Source of the DNA: Acidobacteriaceae bacterium
GTDB lineage: Bacteria > Acidobacteriota > Terriglobia > Terriglobales > Acidobacteriaceae
Direction: 5' to 3'
Length of the DNA: 64,000 nucleotides
Assembly (NCBI GenBank): GCA_003131585.1
Contig: PKVW01000014.1
Span: 18,074 to 82,073 of the forward strand
In this document: one piece after another, positions 26,244-32,796 of the stretch
How positions within the stretch are numbered: the stretch's first letter is position 1
How the letters are laid out: every line of letters begins with the position of its first letter
Program-made: the position numbers and the translations under genes
Notes under the pieces: model-generated
Seen by the model: only the letters and a program-made list of their open reading frames with translations
Told to the model about the DNA's origin: nothing
Databases searched by the model: none

Positions 26244-26450
26244 TTGTGACATCCGACCTTGCGCCCTGCGGGAAATCGGTCCATCATCGTGAAGGCGGGA
26301 GGAATATCGAGTTGGAAAAGTGCGGCTCGTAAGTCCTTTCGACGCAGGACTTTACCCGCAAGTGATTGAGCCCCTAAGATTTTTCACAAATTCCTGCTAA
26401 CACGATGATCCCAATAGACCGGGGGGAGGGGGGTATACCCGAAAACGGAC
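26244..26450. repeat. Dispersed intergenic repeat, copy A (uninterrupted)
   Basis: Shares with 55598-55759 plus 57893-57955 the blocks TTGTGACATC--ACCTTGCGCCC, AAGTCCTTT, the CCTGCTAAC--CGATGAT core, CCAATAGACC, a G-rich GGGGGAGGGGG and an AACGG tail. It fills half of the 443-base gap between cca and the DUF721 gene. No protein is predicted. Confidence 0.8.
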
Positions 26451-26667
26451 GAAATTCTTGCTTCGCGTCCCTCGCGCCCCGAAAAAAATTTATACACTCG
26501 AAATCCACAGCTCATGCGTCGCGGACCATCGGTCAAACCTGCGCCGGTATCCAGGTCTGCCGAATGCCAAGTACGCGCAACGTGAGTGCTAGAATCGGAA
26601 TCTTCGGCGGTCGCTGGATTGCAGATGATTAGCTCTACGCAGAAGATTAGCTCTACGAGGAGTTCCA
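26451..26667. other. Remainder of the cca / DUF721 intergenic region
   Basis: A moderately AT-rich stretch (AAAAAAATTTATACACT near 26482-26500) may hold a promoter for the rightward gat cluster. A direct repeat AGATTAGCTCTACG lies just before the DUF721 gene (near 26628-26657). Nothing else was recognised. Confidence 0.35.
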
Positions 26668-26949
26668 TTGGAGCAGGCAGGCTCGGGATTGGAAAAGATT
26701 GTGTTGGGTTCGCTGCGGCGCGTGCCGCAGGCCGAAGCCCCGCTGCTCGCGTGGCCCCTGGTTTGCGGGTCGGTGGTGGCCGAGCGGACGCGCGCTGTGG
26801 AGTTTGCAGATGCAGTGTTGCGCGTCGAGGTTCCCGACGCCGGGTGGAAGCGAGAGATGCAAAGCTTGGCGCCGCGTTATCTCGCCGTCGTGAATCGTTA
26901 TGCCGGCCAAAGAGTGGAGAGGATTGAGTTTGTGATCCGGCAGGGCTGA
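26668..26949 (+). CDS. DUF721/DciA-like protein
   Basis: 93 aa, starting at TTG 26668 with GAGGAG seven bases upstream. The fold signature of DUF721 is visible: LLAWPLVCGSVVAERT, then FADAVLRVEVPDAGWKREMQ, and a C-terminal YAGQRVERIEFVI strand. DciA proteins of this family load or assist the replicative helicase in bacteria that lack DnaC, but this copy is short and the role here is inferred. It is followed after 35 bases by gatC. Confidence 0.75.
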   Translation: MEQAGSGLEKIVLGSLRRVPQAEAPLLAWPLVCGSVVAERTRAVEFADAVLRVEVPDAGWKREMQSLAPRYLAVVNRYAGQRVERIEFVIRQG

Positions 26950-26984
26950 CAACCGTTCTTTCAAGCGCAATCAAGTCTAGGAAC

Positions 26985-27323
26985 ATGAAAGTCACAGAAA
27001 AAGACGTTGCCTACGTCGCGGACCTGGCTAATCTGGAGCTTTCCGGGGAGGAGCGCGCCGGCATGGTGCGGGACCTGAATTCGATTCTCGATTACATGGA
27101 GAGGCTCAACGCACTGGACACGTCGAACGTTGATCCGATGGCGCAGGTATCGAACCGCTACGGCATCGACGAATCCAAGCAGGGCAGCCAGAGATTCGCG
27201 TACGCCAGTCGCGAAGATGTGCCCGAAGGACTGCGCAAGTCGCTGTCCCAGGAATCAGCGCTGGCGAACGCGCCCGATGCGGATGAAACGTTTTTTCGAG
27301 TGCCGAAGGTGATTGAAAGATAA
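26985..27323 (+). CDS. gatC: Asp-tRNA(Asn)/Glu-tRNA(Gln) amidotransferase subunit C
   Basis: 112-aa GatC, which wraps around GatA and stabilises the amidotransferase. KVTEKDVAYVADLANLELS is the conserved start, DLNSILDYMERLNALDTSNV the middle helix, and the tail ends FFRVPKVIER. The family is usually ~95 aa; the extra residues lie in the Gln/Ser middle. gatA follows, and gatB is not in the window. Confidence 0.94.
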   Translation: MKVTEKDVAYVADLANLELSGEERAGMVRDLNSILDYMERLNALDTSNVDPMAQVSNRYGIDESKQGSQRFAYASREDVPEGLRKSLSQESALANAPDADETFFRVPKVIER

Positions 27324-27338
27324 ATGCAAAATTCAGAG

Positions 27339-27388
27339 GTCAGAATGCAGAAGTGAGATCAGATGCGGTTTCACTTCTGCATTTTGAC
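27339..27388. repeat. Inverted repeat in the gatC-gatA gap
   Basis: GTCAGAATGCAGAAGTGA (27339-27356) pairs with TCACTTCTGCATTTTGAC (27371-27388) at 17 of 18 positions, with a 14-base loop. CTTCTGCCTTCTGCC copies follow directly. It belongs to the class of word-repeat palindromes seen elsewhere in the window. Confidence 0.8.
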
Positions 27389-27409
27389 TTCTGCCTTCTG
27401 CCTTTACCC

Positions 27410-28843
27410 GTGCAACTGACCCAACTCAGCATCGACACCGCCCGCTCGGCCGTGCAGGAGCGCAAGACGACTGCGCTCGCGCTGGCCGAGGCGCACTACG
27501 CTCGTATCCAGAAAGAAGACGGGCAGATCGGCGCATTCCTTACGCTCTGCAAAGAACGTGCCCTGGAACAGGCGGATCGCATCGACCGCATGGCCGCGGA
27601 AGGCAAGCCATTGCCTCCGCTGGGCGGCGTGCCGATCGCGATCAAGGATGTTATCTCGACACGCGGCGTGCGCACCACGGCGGGATCGAAAATCCTGGGC
27701 AACTACGTTCCACCTTACGATTGCACCGCGGTAGCGCGCATGGAAGCAGCCGGCGCTGTGGTTCTCGGCAAGACCAACTGCGACGAGTTTGCCATGGGTT
27801 CGTCGAACGAGAACTCGGCGTTTCATCCTGTGCGCAATCCGCGCGATTTAAATCGCGTCCCGGGAGGATCTTCGGGCGGTTCGGCGGCGGCGGTTGCCGC
27901 GGACATGGCGGTGGTCGCATTGGGTTCGGACACGGGAGGCTCGATCCGGCAGCCGGCATCGTTCTGCGGCGTGGTGGGATTTATGCCCACCTACGGTCGG
28001 GTCTCGCGTTATGGGTTGATCGCGTTTGCGTCTTCGCTCGATCACATTGGGCCGCTGGCGAAGACGGTGAAGGACGCGGCGATTGTGCTGCGTACGATTG
28101 CCGGGCGCGATTCGATGGATTCAACCTCGGCCGATGTACCGGTACCGGACTATGTCGCCGAACTGGAAAAGCCGGTGCGCGGCCTGAAGTTGGGCGTGGC
28201 CAAAGAGTATTTCGGCGACGGACTGGACGACGAAGTCCGCCATGCGGTTGAATCGGCCATCGACAAGTTCAAGAGCTTGGGCTGCGAGGTGCTGCCGGTT
28301 TCGTTGCCGCACACTCCATATGCAATTCCCACTTATTATTTGATCGCGACCGCGGAAGCGTCTTCGAACCTCGCTCGCTATGACGGTGTGCGCTACGGCC
28401 ATCGTGCCCCGGGAGTGAACTCGCTCTCCGAGATGTACAGGCGCAGCCGCGATGAGGGTTTCGGCGCGGAGGTAAAGCGCCGCATCATGCTCGGTACTTA
28501 CGCGCTGAGCGCGGGTTATTACGATGCCTACTATCTGAAGGCGCAGAAAGTTCGTTCGCTGGTGGCGCGCGACTTCGAAGAGGCCTTCCGCAAAGTGGAT
28601 GCGATCGTGACGCCGACGAGTCCCACGGCAGCGTTTCGGCTGGGCGCGAAGTCGAATGATCCGCTGGCCATGTATCTGGCCGACATCTACACCGTCACCG
28701 CAGATCTGGCGGGGATTCCGGGTATCTCCGTGCCCTGCGGCGAGACGCGAGAGAAGCTGCCGATCGGACTGCAGATTCTCGGCAAGCATTTTGACGAAGC
28801 GACAGTTTTGCGGCTAGCGCAAGCCTACGAGCAGGCGGTTTAG
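27410..28843 (+). CDS. gatA: Glutamyl-tRNA(Gln)/aspartyl-tRNA(Asn) amidotransferase subunit A
   Basis: 477-aa amidase-signature enzyme that generates ammonia from glutamine for transamidation. The catalytic Lys lies in VPIAIKDVIST, the Ser pair in PGGSSGGSAAAVAADM and GSDTGGSIRQPAS. The C-terminal ITADLAGIPGISVPCG-like segment is typical. GTG 27410 (QLTQLSIDTARS) is chosen; the frame is open for 19 more codons upstream, but these lie in the inverted repeat. It overlaps the convergent fmdE-like gene by four bases. Confidence 0.95.
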   Translation: MQLTQLSIDTARSAVQERKTTALALAEAHYARIQKEDGQIGAFLTLCKERALEQADRIDRMAAEGKPLPPLGGVPIAIKDVISTRGVRTTAGSKILGNYVPPYDCTAVARMEAAGAVVLGKTNCDEFAMGSSNENSAFHPVRNPRDLNRVPGGSSGGSAAAVAADMAVVALGSDTGGSIRQPASFCGVVGFMPTYGRVSRYGLIAFASSLDHIGPLAKTVKDAAIVLRTIAGRDSMDSTSADVPVPDYVAELEKPVRGLKLGVAKEYFGDGLDDEVRHAVESAIDKFKSLGCEVLPVSLPHTPYAIPTYYLIATAEASSNLARYDGVRYGHRAPGVNSLSEMYRRSRDEGFGAEVKRRIMLGTYALSAGYYDAYYLKAQKVRSLVARDFEEAFRKVDAIVTPTSPTAAFRLGAKSNDPLAMYLADIYTVTADLAGIPGISVPCGETREKLPIGLQILGKHFDEATVLRLAQAYEQAV

Positions 28844-29427
28844 ATGGGCTCGTAGTAGCGCTCCCCGGCGCAGGCGCGGCAAAGCACTTTCTCTTCGATA
28901 CGGACTTCTCTGCGGAAGTTGATACCTTCTCCGCATGCTTCACATACCGCACGCTCACCTTTGTATCCGGGAAACTCTTCGGGCGGTAAATCTACCTTTA
29001 CCCATTGCGTGGTGAACAGATCGTCATCTGTGATTTCGCGGTAGGCCAGCATCTGTTGTTGGTTCTTATCGGCGATCTCGGGATGCATCTGGCGGGCAAG
29101 AGCCTTTGAGGATTCTTTGGCCGCGATCCTGACTGCTATACCTGTGCTGACGTCCACGAACGTCGCCGCCACTTTCCCCCAGTCGCGGAACTTCAGCGCG
29201 CGCTTGCCTAAACGGCAGCCGGTCACGACGGCAACCGCATCAGTGGCGCAGCGGTCGATCTCGACGAAAGTGACGAGACGCTTGCGGTCTTGTTTGTTGC
29301 CGGTCGGATCATTAATCCCAAGTTTGACGAGGCCCAGCATTGCCAGCCGTACACCGAGAACCTGCCCAGCGCAGAGATGCCCGTGGGCTTGCTCAGCGTC
29401 GCGGAGGTATTCGTCGAGGGATTTCAT
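28840..29427 (-). CDS. FmdE-family protein with C-terminal zinc finger
   Basis: 195 aa. AHGHLCAGQVLGVRLAMLGL is the FmdE (formylmethanofuran dehydrogenase subunit E) metal-site signature; VEIDRCATDAVAVVTGCRLGKR follows, with further Cys residues. The C-terminus is a Cys4 finger (CEACGEGINF...CRACAG). No methanogenesis-type genes are nearby. In bacteria such proteins are of unknown function, with molybdenum or one-carbon links proposed. It is convergent and overlapping with gatA. Confidence 0.85.
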   Translation of the reverse strand: MKSLDEYLRDAEQAHGHLCAGQVLGVRLAMLGLVKLGINDPTGNKQDRKRLVTFVEIDRCATDAVAVVTGCRLGKRALKFRDWGKVAATFVDVSTGIAVRIAAKESSKALARQMHPEIADKNQQQMLAYREITDDDLFTTQWVKVDLPPEEFPGYKGERAVCEACGEGINFRREVRIEEKVLCRACAGERYYEPI

Positions 29428-29476
29428 AAGAGCTATCAGGTATCAGCCGTCACCTTTCAGCTTAACAGCGAGAGGA

Positions 29477-30964
29477 CTACTTTCTGCGCCAGACGATTCC
29501 GTCCTTGGTATTTTCGATGATGATGTTCGCCGCCGTGATGGTCTCAGCACGCAAAGCGTCTGAAGCCTGGAAGTTACGGGCCTTACGCAGTTCTTGTATC
29601 TGTTCGACCCTTGCTTGTATCTCGGTCCCTGACATCTGAGCAGACTGCACTGTTTCCCGCAGTTCCGCGCTGACGTCCTTCTCGCGGCCTTCGGTTAGCG
29701 CCCAATCGAAGACCTCTTTCATCTTTGGCCCATCGTCATCTTTCACCACAGCGAAAATCTCATCGAACGTTTCCAGCGCGGCGAGCAGCGGCGCGGCATC
29801 GTCCTTCTTGATCTGGCCGGCATCAAACGCAGAATTGACGCTGCGCACCATCTCGAAAATGGCGGCCTGCGCCTGCGCGGTATTGAGATCGTCATCGAGC
29901 GAGGCTCGCATGCGGTCGATGGTTTCGCCAGCAAGCGTTTGCATCTCCAGGTTGGAGCCAGGAGGAAAGTTCCCTGCGGATAAGCGCTGCCGGAAGTTCC
30001 GCAGGCGTTCCACCGAAACCGCGGCTTGCTGCAGTCCGTCGAACGTAAAGTTGAGCTGGTTTCTGTAGGGAACCGATGCGAGAAGATACCGGATCGACGA
30101 CGGTTTATGACCTTTCAGCACCAGGTCGCGCAGCGTGTAGAAGTTCCCCAGGCTCTTCGACATCTTCTCGCCCTCGACGAGCAGGAAACGCACGTGAAAC
30201 CAGAAACGAGCAAGGGTTTTTCCGGTGAGCGACTCGGATTGCGCGATCTCGTTCTCGTGATGCGGAAAGACGAGGTCTTCTCCGCCGGCGTGCAGATCGA
30301 AGCTCTCGCCCAGTTCCTGCATCGACATGACCGAGCATTCCAGGTGCCAGCCCGGGCGTCCCGGCCCAATGGAGGTATCCCAGGAAGCTTCGCCTGGCTT
30401 GGGCGCCTTCCAGAGCGCGAAGTCGCGCGCGCTGTCTTTGTCGTATTCGTCGACGTCGACGCGGGCGCCATCGAGCATTCCGCTGAAGTCTTTCTTCGAG
30501 AGTTTCCCGTACTGCGGAAATTTTGCGATGCGGAAGTAATACGATCCATCGTCGGTGCGATAGGCGATCCCCTTCTCGACCAGCTTGGCCACGAAATCCG
30601 CCATCTGCGCAATGCGCTCCGTGGCTCGAACCAGCGCCGGTTGCTCGATCCCAATCGTGGCGGAGTCTTCGAGAAACGCCTTTTCGTACTTGGCGGTGTA
30701 CTGCTGAACGCTGACTCCATCGCGCGCGGCGTTGCGGATGATTTTGTCGTCCAGGTCCGTGATGTTCATGACGTAGCGCACTGTATAGCCAGACTGCCGC
30801 AAGAATCGCTGCAGCATGTCAACGGCGATGAAGGTTCGAAAGTTGCCGATGTGTCCGTAATCGTAGACGGTTGGACCGCAGGCATACATCCGGACTTCAT
30901 TGTCGCGGAGGGGATGAAAGGCCTCGATCTGCGATGACATGGTGTTGTAAAGGCGTAAGGCCAT
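29477..30964 (-). CDS. cysS: Cysteinyl-tRNA synthetase
   Basis: 495-aa class I synthetase. The zinc Cys and ATP-binding motif lie in MYACGPTVYDYGHIGNFRTF (HIGN), with zinc ligands continuing in WHLECSVM and HHENEIAQS. KMSKSLGNFYTLRDLV is the KMSKS loop. The anticodon-binding domain ends near residue 490. No T-box-like leader was seen. The ribosome site is weak; the next gene leftward is convergent gatA/fmdE. Confidence 0.96.
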   Translation of the reverse strand: MALRLYNTMSSQIEAFHPLRDNEVRMYACGPTVYDYGHIGNFRTFIAVDMLQRFLRQSGYTVRYVMNITDLDDKIIRNAARDGVSVQQYTAKYEKAFLEDSATIGIEQPALVRATERIAQMADFVAKLVEKGIAYRTDDGSYYFRIAKFPQYGKLSKKDFSGMLDGARVDVDEYDKDSARDFALWKAPKPGEASWDTSIGPGRPGWHLECSVMSMQELGESFDLHAGGEDLVFPHHENEIAQSESLTGKTLARFWFHVRFLLVEGEKMSKSLGNFYTLRDLVLKGHKPSSIRYLLASVPYRNQLNFTFDGLQQAAVSVERLRNFRQRLSAGNFPPGSNLEMQTLAGETIDRMRASLDDDLNTAQAQAAIFEMVRSVNSAFDAGQIKKDDAAPLLAALETFDEIFAVVKDDDGPKMKEVFDWALTEGREKDVSAELRETVQSAQMSGTEIQARVEQIQELRKARNFQASDALRAETITAANIIIENTKDGIVWRRK

Positions 30965-31022
30965 AGGATGATTGTGCGCTCAGAGATGAACCCCCAATTC
31001 TAGGGGGACGCCGGAAAGAGGG

Positions 31023-31622
31023 TCAACTGGCGGGAATGCTGGCGGAAGAATGCGGAGGCAGCGCATGCGTGTGCGCCCGCAGCCGATGTTGCACGAGAAA
31101 AACGTAATGCAGCGCGGAGATAATCGTGAAGGCGAATGTGGCGCGCAAGAAGACGGTGCGTGTAATCCATATCCAGCGCGCTGACCGTATGCTAAACAGC
31201 ATCACGAAGAACACGGCGGCGATCTGCGAAAAGGTGTTCGCCTTTCCGAAGATGCTGGGCCGGAAATTGCGCAGTCCCGCGATGGCAAACAGCACCGCGC
31301 TGGCGGCCAGGATGGAAATATCCCGGCTGAATACCAGCACCGTAAACTTCCACGGGATCTTGTGCAAGATGGAGAGCACCGGAAACATCGTGCTCAGCAA
31401 GAGCTTGTCCGCGATGGGATCGAGATATTGGCCGAGCACAGTCTGCTGGTGCAACTTGCGAGCCAAAAGCCCATCCAGTCCGTCGCTGAAGCCGGCAACA
31501 ACGAAGAGCACAAGCGCCCAAAAATAGCGGCCTTCAACCAATTCGATCACGATGAACGGAACAAAAACCATTCGCAGCAGGGTGATCTGGTTGGGCGCGG
31601 TGAAGATTTGGGACAGTCTCAT
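31023..31622 (-). CDS. pgsA: CDP-diacylglycerol-glycerol-3-phosphate 3-phosphatidyltransferase
   Basis: 199-aa membrane CDP-alcohol phosphotransferase making phosphatidylglycerophosphate. The signature is complete: DGLDGLLARKLHQQTVLGQYLDPIADK (residues about 49-75). Several hydrophobic segments flank it, and the tail is His/Ser-rich. It begins with ATG overlapping the TGA of the upstream unknown gene, so the two are probably coupled. Confidence 0.93.
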   Translation of the reverse strand: MRLSQIFTAPNQITLLRMVFVPFIVIELVEGRYFWALVLFVVAGFSDGLDGLLARKLHQQTVLGQYLDPIADKLLLSTMFPVLSILHKIPWKFTVLVFSRDISILAASAVLFAIAGLRNFRPSIFGKANTFSQIAAVFFVMLFSIRSARWIWITRTVFLRATFAFTIISALHYVFLVQHRLRAHTHALPPHSSASIPAS

Positions 31623-32080
31623 GCCGGGTCCTCAGCCGGACGAATCGCGGAACGCGAGCCGGTGTGGCGATCGTTTCTTCCATTCGCTCCGGCAGAGCCC
31701 AGATGCAGGGCCGGATCGAGGCCGGTCTTAGCCAAGAAGCGTTGCGAAAGCGAAGTCAACCTGCCGTCGGGAAGGTCGAGTTCGATGCGTTCAATCCGGT
31801 GCATCGGGAAGAAGACAATCGCGGGAGTGAACGATTCGCCATTCTTTACCATCACAACCCAGTCCTCAAACGATGCCAGCTCGCTGCCAGTGATGCTGAG
31901 TCCTTCCGGAGCCAGGGCCAGAATGGCGCCCCAGAATTTGTCCCGGGGATTGCAAAGCGTCACGACCACCATGGATCCAGACACGAACGGACCAGGCACG
32001 AACGAACCAGGCACGAACGGACCGCAGGCGGGCGCCTGTGCGGCGGAACTGTCATCATCACGCTTAAAGTCTTCCGGCAT
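31619..32080 (-). CDS. Conserved-looking protein of unknown function, upstream of pgsA
   Basis: 153 aa if started at ATG 32080. A disordered N-terminus includes an FVPGSFVPGPFVSG repeat encoded by three 15-bp tandem units (31983-32027). The folded core runs from MVVVTLCNPRDKFWGAILAL through SELASFEDWVVMVKNGE to FFPMHRIERIELDLPDGRL, reminiscent of small beta-barrel (LSm/Tudor-like) sequences, but I do not recognise a named family. The frame is open up to 32191; the longer form would overlap the tRNA promoter. It is translationally coupled to pgsA. Confidence 0.65.
   Translation of the reverse strand: MPEDFKRDDDSSAAQAPACGPFVPGSFVPGPFVSGSMVVVTLCNPRDKFWGAILALAPEGLSITGSELASFEDWVVMVKNGESFTPAIVFFPMHRIERIELDLPDGRLTSLSQRFLAKTGLDPALHLGSAGANGRNDRHTGSRSAIRPAEDPA
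31983..32027. repeat. 15-bp tandem repeat (three units)
   Basis: Units CACGAACGGACCAGG, CACGAACGAACCAGG and CACGAACGGACCGCA. In frame on the minus strand, they encode the Pro/Val/Gly repeat of the unknown protein upstream of pgsA. Confidence 0.85.
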
Positions 32081-32168
32081 GGAACGATTGTCGCTGCCGC
32101 AGACAGAACTTGGCAACTGGCAATCGCGGTTCGTCATGCCGACAAGACCAGAAGGCCCGCCTCTAACA

Positions 32169-32197
32169 TTGCGGGAACGGGGCAACGACATTAGAAT
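32169..32197 (+). promoter_or_regulatory. Candidate tRNA-Val promoter
   Basis: TTGCGG at 32169-32174 and TAGAAT at 32192-32197, with 17-base spacing. The predicted start near 32204 is five bases before the mature tRNA. The -35 match is partial. Confidence 0.45.
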
Positions 32198-32208
32198 AAG
32201 TGCAGCGC

Positions 32209-32285
32209 AGGCGCGTAGCTCAGTTGGTTAGAGCGCTACCTTGACACGGTAGAGGTCAGGAGTTCGAGTCTCCTCGTGCCTACCA
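32209..32285 (+). tRNA. tRNA-Val(GAC)
   Basis: A 77-nt cloverleaf with encoded CCA. The acceptor AGGCGCG pairs with CGTGCCT (one G-U pair), the D-arm is TAGCTCAGTTGGTTAGAGC, the anticodon stem CTACC/GGTAG encloses TTGACAC, so the anticodon is GAC (valine, GUC/GUU codons), and the T-arm is AGGAG-TTCGAGT-CTCCT. It is a single tRNA gene with no neighbours. Confidence 0.97.
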
Positions 32286-32481
32286 TTTCTTTCAATGGTT
32301 TAGCAGCAAGCAGTCGAAAAACCTCAACCCACAATCCAGCCCACAGCTTCATTGCACGCTCCGAATGTATCCCAAGCGCCTGCGGCTGAGTGCCACACAA
32401 ATCGCGAGAAGAGTTAGAATCACTTAGGAGTGCGGGTCCGAGCTGTCTTCCTGGCGGCCAAGCCCGAGAACCGGAGATCCT

Positions 32482-32796
32482 ATGGCAGAGCAGCCCAACG
32501 CGACGGCAGAAAAACGACGCCGCCCCGATCCCAATGAAAAACTGATAAAGGTCTTCGACAGCGAGCAGGAGTCGGAGGCGATGGTGGTCAAGGGCTTGCT
32601 CGATTCCGCGAGGATTGAAAACGACCTCACGTCCGCCAGCATGTTGCAAGAAGTGTTTCCCGGTCTTGGCGGCATGATTATCCTGGTGCGGGAAGAGGAT
32701 GCGGAGAAAGCGCTCCGCATGATCGCCGATTACCGGCAGCAGCCTTCCGCCAACGATTCCGCGGACGAACCGGACGATGACGAGACTAGTGGATAG
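32482..32796 (+). CDS. DUF2007-type small signal-transducing protein
   Basis: 104 aa. LIKVFDSEQESEAMVVKGLLDSARI followed by GGMIILVREEDAEKALRMIADYR is the DUF2007 fold, related to P-II-like small proteins; its ligand is unknown. The N-terminus is Arg/Pro-rich and the tail acidic. It overlaps the comEC stop by 11 bases convergently. Confidence 0.85.
   Translation: MAEQPNATAEKRRRPDPNEKLIKVFDSEQESEAMVVKGLLDSARIENDLTSASMLQEVFPGLGGMIILVREEDAEKALRMIADYRQQPSANDSADEPDDDETSG

Noticed and set aside
26384..26995. 203-codon minus-strand frame over the repeat and the DUF721 gene
   Set aside because: Low-quality sequence that crosses the dispersed repeat; opposite the well-supported DUF721 gene and without a ribosome site.
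30965..31022. T-box or riboswitch before cysS or valS
   Set aside because: The upstream gaps are short or lack T-box sequences; no riboswitch core was recognised elsewhere either.
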